Below are positions 32,037 through 41,259 of a stretch of DNA of 56,600 nucleotides, one piece after another. Numbering within the stretch: position 1 is the stretch's first letter; the number at the start of each line of letters is the position of its first letter. The notes under the pieces were generated by a model that was not told where the DNA came from, did no database searches, and saw nothing but the letters and a program-made list of their open reading frames with translations. Made by a program: the position numbers and the translations under genes. The stretch covers positions 1 through 56,600 of the forward strand of contig CAJXVM010000027.1 of NCBI GenBank assembly GCA_913061095.1. The letters are read 5' to 3'. This stretch comes from an uncultured Ignavibacteria bacterium (lineage in GTDB: Bacteria; Bacteroidota; Ignavibacteria; SZUA-365).

Positions 32037-33898
32037 CAGGGAGATTGCCGCTGGAGTTCTCTTATCCGCATGATATCACGTTCGATCTCACGGCGTTTCG
32101 CCTGATCACGCTCGAGATCGGCATACGTTTCCAGATGCTGCAATGCTTCCTGCAGGCGTCCGGCACGGAATAGCAGCAGTCCAAGATTCCGATGCGCGGC
32201 GGCGAGCCGCGGCTGCAGTTCCAGCGCTTTTTTCCATGCCCCATATGCATACTGCGGTTTCCCTGTCTGCATCAGGAGATTCCCGTAATTGAACCATGCG
32301 AGCGGAGCGGTCGAATCCTGTGCGAGTGCCGCCCGATAGGCATCTGTTGCGCCGGAAGCCTGCCGCTGTGCCGCGAGCGCGTTCCCCAGATTCGTCAGCC
32401 CGTCGACGGTACGTTCTTCCTCGACCGAGGAGCGGAAATGTGTTTCTGCCTCCGGGAAATCGCCTCGATCAAACGCCAGCTGTCCGAGCTTCAGGTATTC
32501 CTGCGCGAAACTTTGCTGCACGGAAGGCTGAAAGAGCAGAATGGCCACCGCGATCACGGCACCCGCGAACAGTGGAACAGACACCTGCCTTGCCTCCGCC
32601 TGTTTGCGAAGGATTCCCCATATCTGCAGGATGGCATGCGATACGGCGATCATCATGAGCGGCATAATGGGCAGGCGCAGTCTTCCGCTTACAAAAAACA
32701 GGGCGTTAGCTGCAACGAAAACAAGCAGAAAAAGCAGCAGGATGCGACCTTGCCGGTTTCCGCGCAGCATCGCGGCGAAGCCGGCGCATGCGAGGATGAG
32801 CAGTACCGGAAACACCGCGGGAGGGAGCCCTTTCACCGCTCCATACTGCTCGGTGAAGAACTCCATGCTCATCCCGAGCTGGTCGATTTCCTCGGGATGG
32901 AAAAACAACAGGAGCTTCTGACCGAACAGTGTCACCGCCTTTCCGGGATGTTCTTCCATCCATGACAGGGCACGGTCGCGCCACCATGCCGAGACCTCGG
33001 CGGAGTTCATTTCCTTCCCCGCTTGCTGTTCCACCCATGCTTCCCCGTTGGGATCAGCGTAAAGATCCACCGGTTCCGGCATGGTGTAGAATCCGTCAGC
33101 CTTCGCGTTGTTCCCCGCATAAAGGTTGTATCCGAACGAGGATGTCACGGGAATGAACACCCCCTCCTCCATTGCGTTGTGGACGGCGGTGGGAGCGAGT
33201 GTCAGGAGTGCGGCGAGTGCGTAGGCAGCGATCTGCCCCTTCCGGACAGCGGAACGCATCCACGTCGTGACCATCCATGCGAGGATGAAGACGGGGAGAA
33301 AGAGCAGCACATTCGCGCGCGTAACGGCTGCGAGACCGAGAAGGAAGCCCGCCGCCATCCACCATCCCGTCTGGTTGCGCTTCAGGGCGAGCAGCAAAAG
33401 GAGCATGTGCGCCGTCAGCAGCATCGTCTGCATCGATTCCGTGAGTAAAAGTCCGTCGTAGTAGACAAGCGGAGCATAGAGAGCGGTGAGCAGCCCCGCC
33501 AGCAACCCGGTCCCCATGTCAAAGAGACGACGGGCAATCAACAGTGTGAGAAGCGCAGTGGCCGCTCCGAAGACGACCTGCAGGACGCGCATCCACAGTT
33601 CCGGATTACCCGTGATCTTCCAGACGACAGCAACGAGATACGGATACAGTGGCGACATGAAAAAGGCGCGCTGGACGCCGTCACCGAATGCGATCTCCCG
33701 GGCGAGCTGCATATACAGACGCGTATCGGAAAAATGCCCGATGAAGAAGGGTGTTTCCTTCAACTGGAAGAGAAAAAGTATCCGCACAATGATTGCAATA
33801 CAGGTTACCGATCCCACGGCAAGCGCAAATGTGCGTCCCGTATCACGCGCGATCTGTCTGTCTCCCTTTTTTCCGTGTCCTGAAACGCGGTTCTTCAT
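32036..33898 (-). CDS. GT39-type membrane glycosyltransferase fused to TPR repeats
   Basis: Protein of 620 residues. The N-terminal two thirds is a polytopic membrane domain with about 10-11 hydrophobic segments. It resembles the PMT/ArnT (GT39) family: a DTRLYMQLAREIAFGDGVQR loop after the first helix, followed by MSPLYPYLVAVV. Such enzymes use lipid-linked sugars to glycosylate lipids or proteins in the periplasm. After about residue 465 come three or four TPR units (LGQLAFDRGDFPEAETHF, NLGNALAAQRQASGATDAY, NYGNLLMQTGKPQYAYGAW, NLGLLLFRAGRLQEAL), for protein binding. It starts 9 bp after the stop of the T9SS gene upstream, so the two are probably co-transcribed. It may modify exported proteins; this is inference. 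Confidence 0.85.
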   Translation of the reverse strand: MKNRVSGHGKKGDRQIARDTGRTFALAVGSVTCIAIIVRILFLFQLKETPFFIGHFSDTRLYMQLAREIAFGDGVQRAFFMSPLYPYLVAVVWKITGNPELWMRVLQVVFGAATALLTLLIARRLFDMGTGLLAGLLTALYAPLVYYDGLLLTESMQTMLLTAHMLLLLLALKRNQTGWWMAAGFLLGLAAVTRANVLLFLPVFILAWMVTTWMRSAVRKGQIAAYALAALLTLAPTAVHNAMEEGVFIPVTSSFGYNLYAGNNAKADGFYTMPEPVDLYADPNGEAWVEQQAGKEMNSAEVSAWWRDRALSWMEEHPGKAVTLFGQKLLLFFHPEEIDQLGMSMEFFTEQYGAVKGLPPAVFPVLLILACAGFAAMLRGNRQGRILLLFLLVFVAANALFFVSGRLRLPIMPLMMIAVSHAILQIWGILRKQAEARQVSVPLFAGAVIAVAILLFQPSVQQSFAQEYLKLGQLAFDRGDFPEAETHFRSSVEEERTVDGLTNLGNALAAQRQASGATDAYRAALAQDSTAPLAWFNYGNLLMQTGKPQYAYGAWKKALELQPRLAAAHRNLGLLLFRAGRLQEALQHLETYADLERDQAKRREIERDIMRIRELQRQSP

Positions 33899-33907
33899 GT
33901 CAATGGA

Positions 33908-35137
33908 TTATTCCACGACAGACATGCGTCGAACGATGCTGCGTTCTCCGGCGATCAGGCGGTAAAAATACATTCCGGGACGAAGACCATCGAGTGTGAT
34001 TTCCTCGACATGGCTGCCTGCGGAGAAACGTCCTTCCGCGACCGTCCTGACAACACGACCGAGGGCATCATGCAATGCGATGCTGATATCCGCCTCCTCG
34101 GGGAGATGAAAACTGACGGCGGTCCGGCCGGTCGAGATCGGAGCGGGATTCGGATAGTTCTGCTCAAGACGGAAACCGCTTCGAAGCGGTACGCGAACTT
34201 CAACTACGGGATACATCGTCGATCCTCCGTCGTAGTCGATCTGGCGAAGCCGGTATCGCACCACTCCCATGGGCTGCAGGCCCTCAGCGGGATCCGTATC
34301 CGCAAATCCATAGGTCTGTGCGCGCGTGGTGGTTCCGTTGCCTTCGACAAAACCGATGCGTTGCCAGAGCCTGGCAGAGGCAGCTTTCCCGGCGGGTACC
34401 TGCCGCAGAATTTCGAAACCCATGTTGTTTTCTTCGGTGGCGGTTCGCCACTCTATCGTCGTCATCCCATCCCGATACACCGCGGTAAAAGATTCGAGCT
34501 CCACCGGCGGCCAGAACGGATAACAGACCCGAGCCTCCGCCCAGAGATCGACGGAATCATCGCGACCGAGTCCGAGTTGCATTTTCACGACATCCGTGAC
34601 CAGCGTGGTATCGCCAGTCGCACCGATTGTCACCGAGCGCCGCGGATGCTGTGCAGGTTCCTTGAGACGGATTCGCGCCCGATCACCGGCAGGACCACGA
34701 AGCCGCCATGACAGCCAGAAATCCGCCACAGGATCGATGCGGGCGACGGGAGAAACGAATGCGAATTCAGCGACGTAGTAACTGTCCGGCACCTTCCCCT
34801 GGATATTCGGCGGAATGATGAGTGTCATCTCGTCGAGAATGATCTGCTGAGGGAGTTTGTCCTTGAGCACCCGGATATCAAGCGTATCCGGTGTTGCACC
34901 GCTGCTCGACGCACGGTCTACCCCGAACGCGAAATAGGCACTGTCAACATCGGCGATCGCCTCAGGACTCATGCGTACGGCGAACCATGGTGTCGGCATT
35001 GAGGTATTGTACACAAGCTCTGTCCCACTTGCGTTGAAATATCTCAGTGGTTTGCAGACCTTCGTTGTCTGTGCCTCCGCCCTGGCAGTGAGGAAAAATG
35101 CAGCAGCGAGTACAGCAGAAATCACTCGAAATCGCAT
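33908..35137 (-). CDS. Secreted T9SS type A sorting-domain protein
   Basis: Protein of 409 residues; its function is not recognised. A signal peptide (cleavage after AEAQ) is followed by beta-rich regions with repeated phrases on relations between variables (SYYVAEFAFVSPVARI, DVVKMQLGLGRDDSVDLWAE). A fibronectin-like stretch (ESFTAVYRDGMTTIEWRTAT) precedes the C-terminal sorting domain (RLEQNYPNPAPISTGRT ... GLRPGMYFYRLIAG). It should be secreted through the type IX system and either released or attached to the surface. The ATG at 35137 follows AAAGGAT and directly precedes the signal peptide; starts upstream to 35275 would add a non-homologous leader. A terminator and a dyad-rich stretch separate it from the 1256-residue gene upstream. 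Confidence 0.85.
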   Translation of the reverse strand: MRFRVISAVLAAAFFLTARAEAQTTKVCKPLRYFNASGTELVYNTSMPTPWFAVRMSPEAIADVDSAYFAFGVDRASSSGATPDTLDIRVLKDKLPQQIILDEMTLIIPPNIQGKVPDSYYVAEFAFVSPVARIDPVADFWLSWRLRGPAGDRARIRLKEPAQHPRRSVTIGATGDTTLVTDVVKMQLGLGRDDSVDLWAEARVCYPFWPPVELESFTAVYRDGMTTIEWRTATEENNMGFEILRQVPAGKAASARLWQRIGFVEGNGTTTRAQTYGFADTDPAEGLQPMGVVRYRLRQIDYDGGSTMYPVVEVRVPLRSGFRLEQNYPNPAPISTGRTAVSFHLPEEADISIALHDALGRVVRTVAEGRFSAGSHVEEITLDGLRPGMYFYRLIAGERSIVRRMSVVE

Positions 35138-35283
35138 ATGCTTCGATCCTTTGAACATGATATTCTTTCGAAGGTAAGAAGTTTGCATCAAACAACCTAC
35201 CGAGGGAGACGCTGTCGCTGGATGCAGAAACCGCAACACGTACGCCAACACGTTTCTCTGTCGAAACGCCCCCACGGATGATC

Positions 35284-35320
35284 GGCTGATCAGTTCGATA
35301 TCGACATGTCGGCATCAGCC
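35284..35320. promoter_or_regulatory. Dyad-rich stretch upstream of a T9SS cargo gene
   Basis: GGCTGAT (35284-35290) is inverted at 35314-35320 (ATCAGCC). The 23-bp interval contains a perfect 10-bp palindrome TCGATATCGA (35295-35304) overlapping an 8-bp palindrome GACATGTC (35303-35310). This could be a binding site for the downstream gene (start 35137) or structure in the upstream transcript's end. Confidence 0.35.
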
Positions 35321-35330
35321 TCAACAAAGC

Positions 35331-35365
35331 AGGCGTCCCGACCCGCTGAGCGGATCGGGACGCCT
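35331..35365 (-). terminator. Strong intrinsic terminator of the 1256-residue T9SS gene
   Basis: AGGCGTCCCGA (35331-35341) is the perfect reverse complement of TCGGGACGCCT (35355-35365). The inner CCGCT/AGCGG also pairs, giving a nearly continuous 16-bp stem. On the minus strand it is followed by GCTTTGTTG. It lies about 40 bp after the stop at 35406. Confidence 0.8.
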
Positions 35366-35405
35366 GAATGGTTTAGCAGTGTCCGTAATTGGCGGAACCC
35401 GCCGC

Positions 35406-38400
35406 TTACTTGGACATCAGCATCTTCTTCGTGCTCGTGAAGGCTGCGGCACCGTTGGTCGGCACTGCATCGAGACGATAGAAGTAGGTACCGGACGGAA
35501 CATCGATGCCGTTCATGTCCACGCCCTTCCAGTTGATCGAGTAGCTGCCGGCATCCTGCGTCTGGTTGACCAGCATGGCGACCTCACGGCCGAGCACGTC
35601 GGTGATACGCAGCGTGACGACACTGTTCTCGGACAGCGTGTAGGAAATCGTCGTGGAGGGGTTGAACGGATTCGGATAGTTCTGCTCGAGCACAAAGGCA
35701 GCCGGGGCGGCTTCGTCGACGACGACACGGCCAGGCTTGCGCATACTCGGCACCGTGTAAATGATACCAAGCGAGCCCTTGCTCTCGCTCAGGAAGCGGA
35801 TGTCTCCGTATTCACTGCCCACAGCGATCGGGAGAACGTTCGCGAACGAGGCACCCGAAGATTTGCTCTTCTTCGCGGCCTTCGTCGGGGCAGAGACCTT
35901 CAGATTGGCATCGCTCAGATACTTGAGCAGATCTTCCTTCGACTCGACGGGCGGAATGACAACGGGATCGACCGTTTTCACCGTAGTCGTGGGATCCACA
36001 TTGATGTCGGGAGCGATGTCCGCGGTGGCGTAGTTGACGTCCGCCGCACGTTCGATACCGTAGAGCTGATCGATCTTCTGCACGGTCGGTCCGAGCTTGC
36101 TGTCTTTCTCGTACACGAACGCAACATCGTTGCCTCTGGCAATGGCGGCGCTCAGTTCGCTCTGAACCGACGCATTCATCGAGCCGAAGAAATAGATGGT
36201 GCTGTTGTCGAACGAGGAAAGATCGCTGTTTGCGACATTGACGAGAACCGGATCCTGGCCACGGTCACGAATCACGTCGCGAAGCTCGTTGAGCCTGCCG
36301 AGATCGGCATTGTCGTCATACGCGATGATCGGAGCGGCCTCGACATAGAGTTTGTACTCGATCATGTCGTTGACCGGGTTCTGATCATCCGGATTCCGCG
36401 TGAAGAAGGCCTTCACTTTGTAGATACCGCCGTTCTGCGGCGTCCACTCTTTCAGGTTGATCGAGATCGTTTCGTAGCCGGCGATGCCGTTGATCGGGGC
36501 ATTCGACGCATTCACCTGGTCGCTGTAGATGAGGTTGTTGCCCGCATCATAGATACCGAGATAAATGTTGAAGCCCTTGGTCTGACTGTTCTGCGTGGAA
36601 TTGGCCGTGATGTTCACGGTCGGAGTCACGCCGATTCCAACACCAATGGCCTCGGTCGGTGAATTCTGGCTTGAGAAACGCACGTAGTTGACGGAGAAGT
36701 CATTCTTTTCAGTCATGTTCACGCGCATGGGAAGCACGTGGTTGCTGTACGCCTGCGCATCGGCAACGTTTTCCCAGCCAAACTGCGGCGGTGCCGTGTT
36801 GTCCGTGCTGAAGTACATCATGCGGGTGCCGAGAACGTCATACGGACCGAGCGGACCAAACGTATCGCCAAAGAGATAATCCCAGTACCGGTCCTGAAGG
36901 GCCGGAATCGCACCAAAGGTGTAGGGATAGATCCACAGGTCGTCATTGCCGACGTTGTCGAGCATGATGATGTACGTCCCCTGCGGCAGATTCACCGAAC
37001 CGCCGGCGTTGAGATCGGGATTCCCGTTTCCGTCGACCGGATAGATCGGGAACGTGCGCCAGTTGCCCTCGATGTAGGCATCCATATTGACCGTCGTAGA
37101 ACGCGCGACGAGAGTCTGCGGTCCGCCGGTCAGGCCGTTGGAGGCTGACCAGATGCTGATGCGGCAGTCACTGCGCGGCGTCACGATGTTGGCTTCATCG
37201 AATTTGTAGTCGATGCTGGTCAGTGTCGTGTACGGATTGCGGAAGAGCGTAAAGCTGACACCGTAGCCGCGGCCGGCAAGCATGGGAACACTCGTCGGAT
37301 AGAACGGCTGATCCGGATCGACGTACTTGCTCCAGGTGACGACTTTGTCGCCGTGATAGGACATCGAGGTCGGAGTGACATGATATTCAGGCGACTCGAA
37401 CTCGTTGTCGGCAAGATCATCGTCGTAGCGTGCCTGCATGAGGTTCACGCGGAAGTTATAGGTCCCCTCCGGCACGAGGCTCACCCATGCGTTGACGAAG
37501 TTGCCCGCTTCCGTGGGATCCTCGTCCAGCGCACCGGGATAGGCATACGGACCGTGGTAGCTGATATCGTGGTAGTTGTTGTTCTGATCCACGGCCATGA
37601 AACGCTCGGTGCCGACGGCATCGCGCGGATACATCTTCTGCGTGTTCCAGAACACCAGGATCGGATCCTGCGCCTTGGCATGCTCCATGTACGGCGGCAC
37701 TGCGCCGATCACGTCAGTGAGATACCCAAACGGCGTTCCTTCGATGACACCCGGGACGGGCACACCGTGGAGCGGACCGACAAATCCCTGATGACGATCG
37801 GGATCGGGCACTTCGCCGCCACCGACGATGTACTCGACCTGCAGATAGGTCACACGAATATGGCCGTAAAAGTCCGGGGGATTGGTGTTGTCGTTGAATG
37901 CATCATAGACCGTCACATACCAGAGTCCGTCGACGGGCAGACCGTCAAGGGAGCTGAGCGGCTGCATCGGCTGGAACGGACCGGTAAAGATCGGCGGCTG
38001 CGCGGGTGCGGGAGGCACGCCGACGCCGTTGTCGATCTGCGTGAACGCGAAGTCGTCGAAGACCACGCGATCATATCCTGTCGCGTCGGAAATCGTCGGG
38101 GAGATGCATGCCGCGAGCCGGACACCACCGAAGGCACCGGACGGTCCCTGTAGTGAGGAAGCGACAGCATTATTCTGACCGGAGGGCCAGCCGCCGATGT
38201 ACTGCTGCGCCTTGTAACCGGCGTCACCCGGGGAAGGAGGCGGCGGCAGCGGGAGATTCAGGTCCGCATCGGGAACGCGGCCGAAGTAAATCGCGATATC
38301 CTCGGTCAGACCGGCAACAGGCGACGCGGGATAGGTCGGCTCGACCGTAATGGTGATGCGGAAGCGGCCGGCGGGATACCCGTTGGCATCCTGACCGACA

Positions 38401-39176
38401 ACTGCGCCGGGATGACCGCTGACCAGGATCGGGAAGCAGTCGCCGTTCTCACCGACGAGCACGGACGGATCGTTCGGGTAGTTGCACTGGCTGCCCGGGT
38501 TCTGGGCGGTGCCGTCATTCGGGATCTGAGCAAGATTCTGCGGATCGCCGAACTGTGCCGAAACACCGTTGATCTGACCGAAGAGGCTGCCACCACCCGG
38601 CCAGAGAGCATTGATCGGCGGACTAAACGGCTGAATCGGCTCGACGACCTGCTCGTTGAAATTCAGCGTCCACGCCTCGAGGAAACCGTCCTGGGGGATG
38701 GCATTGACGTTGGTGTTCCGCTCGTCCTTGATCTCGAGCTGCCACCACCCCTGAGAGAGGACGCCGTTGAGCTGGGCCAACGGAGAGACCGGCGAAACGA
38801 CCTGGTCGTTCGGCTGGTCCGCAAGCGCGTTTCCGTTATCCCGGAAAAGAATGTGGGAACGTGCACTACCGAGTGAGCCGTAGAGCGGATTCCCACCGGG
38901 ATTACCAGTTTCTTCTTTCAGCAGTACTGTCACACCCTTCGGTGACCGCAGTGTGATGCGGAGAGAACCGTACATGATGACCTTCGCGTGAAGCGAAACG
39001 CGGACATCATTGACCGGCACATTGACGGGAACGTAAATCGCGTCAATGGTGGTCTGGGCGCTCTGAATCCGGACGTGCGGTTTGCTCGCGTACCTGTAGG
39101 TACCGTTCGCAAATCCCACCTCCGTCAGCAGTATGCCAAGAAGAAGAACTGCAGAAAGAAGAGTCAACTTCCTCAT
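35406..39176 (-). CDS. Large P-domain protein with T9SS sorting domain
   Basis: Secreted protein of 1256 residues. After a signal peptide (cleavage near GFANG) comes a proprotein-convertase P-domain-like jelly roll (about 35-175, VRVSLHAKVIMYGSLRITLRSP ... WQLEIKDERN). A second, shorter P-domain-like region follows at about 425-470 (GLWYVTVYDAFNDN). The middle contains jelly-roll and Ig-like stretches, plus a region at about 945-1030 resembling a Rossmann-like binding fold (IIAYDDNADLGRLNELRD). It ends in a classical type A sorting domain (FVLEQNYPNPFNPSTTISY ... GTYFYRLDAV). No catalytic triad is visible, so it looks structural or adhesive rather than enzymatic. A strong Shine-Dalgarno (AGGAGG) precedes the ATG, a consensus-like promoter lies about 200 bp upstream and a strong terminator follows: a monocistronic, probably highly expressed gene. 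Confidence 0.87.
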   Translation of the reverse strand: MRKLTLLSAVLLLGILLTEVGFANGTYRYASKPHVRIQSAQTTIDAIYVPVNVPVNDVRVSLHAKVIMYGSLRITLRSPKGVTVLLKEETGNPGGNPLYGSLGSARSHILFRDNGNALADQPNDQVVSPVSPLAQLNGVLSQGWWQLEIKDERNTNVNAIPQDGFLEAWTLNFNEQVVEPIQPFSPPINALWPGGGSLFGQINGVSAQFGDPQNLAQIPNDGTAQNPGSQCNYPNDPSVLVGENGDCFPILVSGHPGAVVGQDANGYPAGRFRITITVEPTYPASPVAGLTEDIAIYFGRVPDADLNLPLPPPPSPGDAGYKAQQYIGGWPSGQNNAVASSLQGPSGAFGGVRLAACISPTISDATGYDRVVFDDFAFTQIDNGVGVPPAPAQPPIFTGPFQPMQPLSSLDGLPVDGLWYVTVYDAFNDNTNPPDFYGHIRVTYLQVEYIVGGGEVPDPDRHQGFVGPLHGVPVPGVIEGTPFGYLTDVIGAVPPYMEHAKAQDPILVFWNTQKMYPRDAVGTERFMAVDQNNNYHDISYHGPYAYPGALDEDPTEAGNFVNAWVSLVPEGTYNFRVNLMQARYDDDLADNEFESPEYHVTPTSMSYHGDKVVTWSKYVDPDQPFYPTSVPMLAGRGYGVSFTLFRNPYTTLTSIDYKFDEANIVTPRSDCRISIWSASNGLTGGPQTLVARSTTVNMDAYIEGNWRTFPIYPVDGNGNPDLNAGGSVNLPQGTYIIMLDNVGNDDLWIYPYTFGAIPALQDRYWDYLFGDTFGPLGPYDVLGTRMMYFSTDNTAPPQFGWENVADAQAYSNHVLPMRVNMTEKNDFSVNYVRFSSQNSPTEAIGVGIGVTPTVNITANSTQNSQTKGFNIYLGIYDAGNNLIYSDQVNASNAPINGIAGYETISINLKEWTPQNGGIYKVKAFFTRNPDDQNPVNDMIEYKLYVEAAPIIAYDDNADLGRLNELRDVIRDRGQDPVLVNVANSDLSSFDNSTIYFFGSMNASVQSELSAAIARGNDVAFVYEKDSKLGPTVQKIDQLYGIERAADVNYATADIAPDINVDPTTTVKTVDPVVIPPVESKEDLLKYLSDANLKVSAPTKAAKKSKSSGASFANVLPIAVGSEYGDIRFLSESKGSLGIIYTVPSMRKPGRVVVDEAAPAAFVLEQNYPNPFNPSTTISYTLSENSVVTLRITDVLGREVAMLVNQTQDAGSYSINWKGVDMNGIDVPSGTYFYRLDAVPTNGAAAFTSTKKMLMSK

Positions 39177-39476
39177 GAAATACCTCCTAGCAGTTGGGGA
39201 TAATTGAGCTGTTATGGTTCATGAACTTCAGAAATCTCTATCTCGAGTGGTCAGTTGAAAAAGTCACACCCCAAGGGAATACGGCAGAGCTCGGGTGCGT
39301 AAATCGTGGTAGTTCTCCGTGTGCTCCAGGGTGTTGCCGTACGAATTGATTCACAATGAGAATAGAATGTGAACAAGTTAACCAAGGGTTGTACGAATGT
39401 CAAGCTATTCAGGCGTTGTTTTTCAGGGCAAACTCCTGCTTTCCGAGCACCCGGAATGCCGTTCCCCAGCCTGAAT
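39177..39476 (-). other. Intergenic region and long 5' leader of the P-domain gene
   Basis: This 300-bp gap has no convincing gene; a 78-codon minus-strand frame across it has no family resemblance. It carries the promoter at 39375-39403 and, downstream of it, about 190 nt of leader RNA to the ATG at 39176. Just after the expected start, TTCACA and TGTGAA form an inverted pair 12 bp apart, a possible operator. No known riboswitch was recognised. Confidence 0.5.
39375..39403 (-). promoter_or_regulatory. Promoter of the large P-domain T9SS gene
   Basis: Minus strand: TTGACA (39403-39398), 17-bp spacer, TAACTT (39380-39375), the best-matching promoter in the window together with 29741-29713. 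The expected start is near 39368, about 190 nt before the coding start. Confidence 0.65.
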
Positions 39477-41252
39477 TCAGTGTGCAAGATACATTTTTTT
39501 TGTCAGAGAACCAGCACCGGTTTTCATTTTGTAAAAATACATTCCGCCCGGAAGATCCGCTGCTTCGAAACGCACCGCGTAATCCCCGGGATCCTGCCGC
39601 TCATTGACGAGCTCCGCCACCTCCCTGCCCGACAGGTCATAGACGATCAGCTCAACACGGGTGCGCTTCGTGAGCGTATAGCGAATCTCCGTCGACGCCG
39701 TAAACGGGTTGGGCACATTGTCCTCCAGCACAAAATTGAGAATGGCTTCGAGGCCAATGGGGACTTCCTCGGAAAACAGCACGGTACCGTCGGTCGTCAC
39801 TTTGCGAAGCCGGTAGTACACGACCTCCCGGCCGCTCCAGTCGTCGGTCACGAGATATTCCTGATGCCGATCCGCCGCGCGCAGCGGCTCGATTTCGCGA
39901 TACACCCGGTAGCGGCCGGATTCCGTGCGCTTCTCGACTTCATACACCTTCACACGAGTCTCGTCGAAGGTCTCCCAGTTCATCCGCACGGTGTCGTCGA
40001 CAAGGTGCGCGTTGAAGGCCAGGAGTTCGATCCGCAGCGGCGCGGTCGAGACGACAAGACGCGGATGGTTGTATGCCAGCAGGGAGAGACTGTCTCCCTG
40101 TGCGTTCCCCGGTATGCGCCCCTCTCTGCCCGAGTCGAACGAGAACAGGACCGAGAGAGAAGTTTCGTAACCGCTGAGCGCGAGATCCCTGTAATAGGCA
40201 ATCTCCTGTTCGTTGCGGCAGGTCTCCCAGAAGCGGAGTTCGTCAAACTCGGCGCGGGCAAAGCGCGTTCGCGCGAGATTACTCCCAAGAAGCAGCTGCT
40301 TCGCAGTGACCCCGCGCATGGTCGGGGGAAGCGACAGTGTGTCTGTCGCTCGACCGTCAATGCACAGTGTGAAACGGAGACTGTCACGGCAGAAACTGAC
40401 TGCCAGATGATGCCAGCAGCCATCGGCGATGAACGGGGACTGATCACTGCGGTATACTTCCCTGCCATCCGCACAGAGAATCTCTGCCTCCCCGCGCGCG
40501 GAGATCTGCAGCTCCAGCGGAAAGGCGGTCGTAAAGTCATCCGGCCGCGTGCTCAGCAGCGGAAAATCCGTTCCATGCGTCCGGCACCAGGTCTCAACCG
40601 TGAAATCCCGCTGCATATCGATTGCAGTCAGCTCGGCATCCGGAAACAGGAGGTACTGACGCTGTCCGGCAAGAGAGAGTGCCCCCGTTCCGTTGCGCTC
40701 GGGATGAACCACCCGCACCGGGAAGGCCCGGTCGGTGCTGTCAATCGCTGCGAAGTCCCGCGCATCCGCGGGATCAGTGCTTTTCCAGTGCAATCGTCCG
40801 TTGCGCTCTTCCGCAACGCCGGAAACGAACATGCAGGTGAACTGCCCGGTCTCCCGTGGCGTGAACCGGAGGAGCACACGGACGGGAGCATCCGTCTCGC
40901 GGCTGAAGCGGATGCTGTCGGTGACGGCATACACGCGATGCCCCGGCAGAGCGCTGTACCGGCTCGCGACACCGGCACTGCGCTGCAACACACGGCGGGC
41001 ATTCGAGGCCACGAGTGTGGCACTCTCGAGCTCGAAGGATTCCGGAACGTGCAGCACCAGACCGGCCATGCCCCCGCCGTGACCGATGACCGATCCGTCC
41101 ACGGCAATCGTGAACGTCTCGTCCACCACGACGTTTTCGGGCACGTGTACCGTATCGATGAGCGTCAGGCAGGAGGGGAAAAGGAGTATCGCCCCGATCA
41201 GGGGCGATACACACAGAAACAGTCGTATTGTCGAAAATCGGGCGGGCGCCAT
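39477..41252 (-). CDS. LamG-domain lipoprotein with T9SS sorting domain
   Basis: Protein of 591 residues, function unknown. The N-terminal hydrophobic segment ends in a possible lipobox (LLFPSC). A beta-rich region is followed by a concanavalin-like LamG domain (about 210-370, WCRTHGTDFPLLSTRP ... DGCWHHLAVSFCRDSLRFTLCIDG ... FDELRFWETC). A fibronectin-like region follows (MNWETFDETRVKVYEVEKR), then the sorting domain (VPNPFTASTEIRYTL ... PGGMYFYKMKTG). Having both a lipobox and a sorting domain is unusual, so one of the two may not be functional. The ATG at 41252 lies 7 bp after the nuoI stop; upstream in-frame starts lie within nuoI. It therefore sits at the end of the complex I transcript, where nuoJ would be expected. 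Confidence 0.8.
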   Translation of the reverse strand: MAPARFSTIRLFLCVSPLIGAILLFPSCLTLIDTVHVPENVVVDETFTIAVDGSVIGHGGGMAGLVLHVPESFELESATLVASNARRVLQRSAGVASRYSALPGHRVYAVTDSIRFSRETDAPVRVLLRFTPRETGQFTCMFVSGVAEERNGRLHWKSTDPADARDFAAIDSTDRAFPVRVVHPERNGTGALSLAGQRQYLLFPDAELTAIDMQRDFTVETWCRTHGTDFPLLSTRPDDFTTAFPLELQISARGEAEILCADGREVYRSDQSPFIADGCWHHLAVSFCRDSLRFTLCIDGRATDTLSLPPTMRGVTAKQLLLGSNLARTRFARAEFDELRFWETCRNEQEIAYYRDLALSGYETSLSVLFSFDSGREGRIPGNAQGDSLSLLAYNHPRLVVSTAPLRIELLAFNAHLVDDTVRMNWETFDETRVKVYEVEKRTESGRYRVYREIEPLRAADRHQEYLVTDDWSGREVVYYRLRKVTTDGTVLFSEEVPIGLEAILNFVLEDNVPNPFTASTEIRYTLTKRTRVELIVYDLSGREVAELVNERQDPGDYAVRFEAADLPGGMYFYKMKTGAGSLTKKMYLAH

Positions 41253-41259
41253 GATCGCA

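Noticed and set aside
39251-39487. 78-codon minus-strand frame in the leader region of the P-domain gene
   Set aside because: It has no family resemblance or start signal, and crosses the promoter at 39375-39403.
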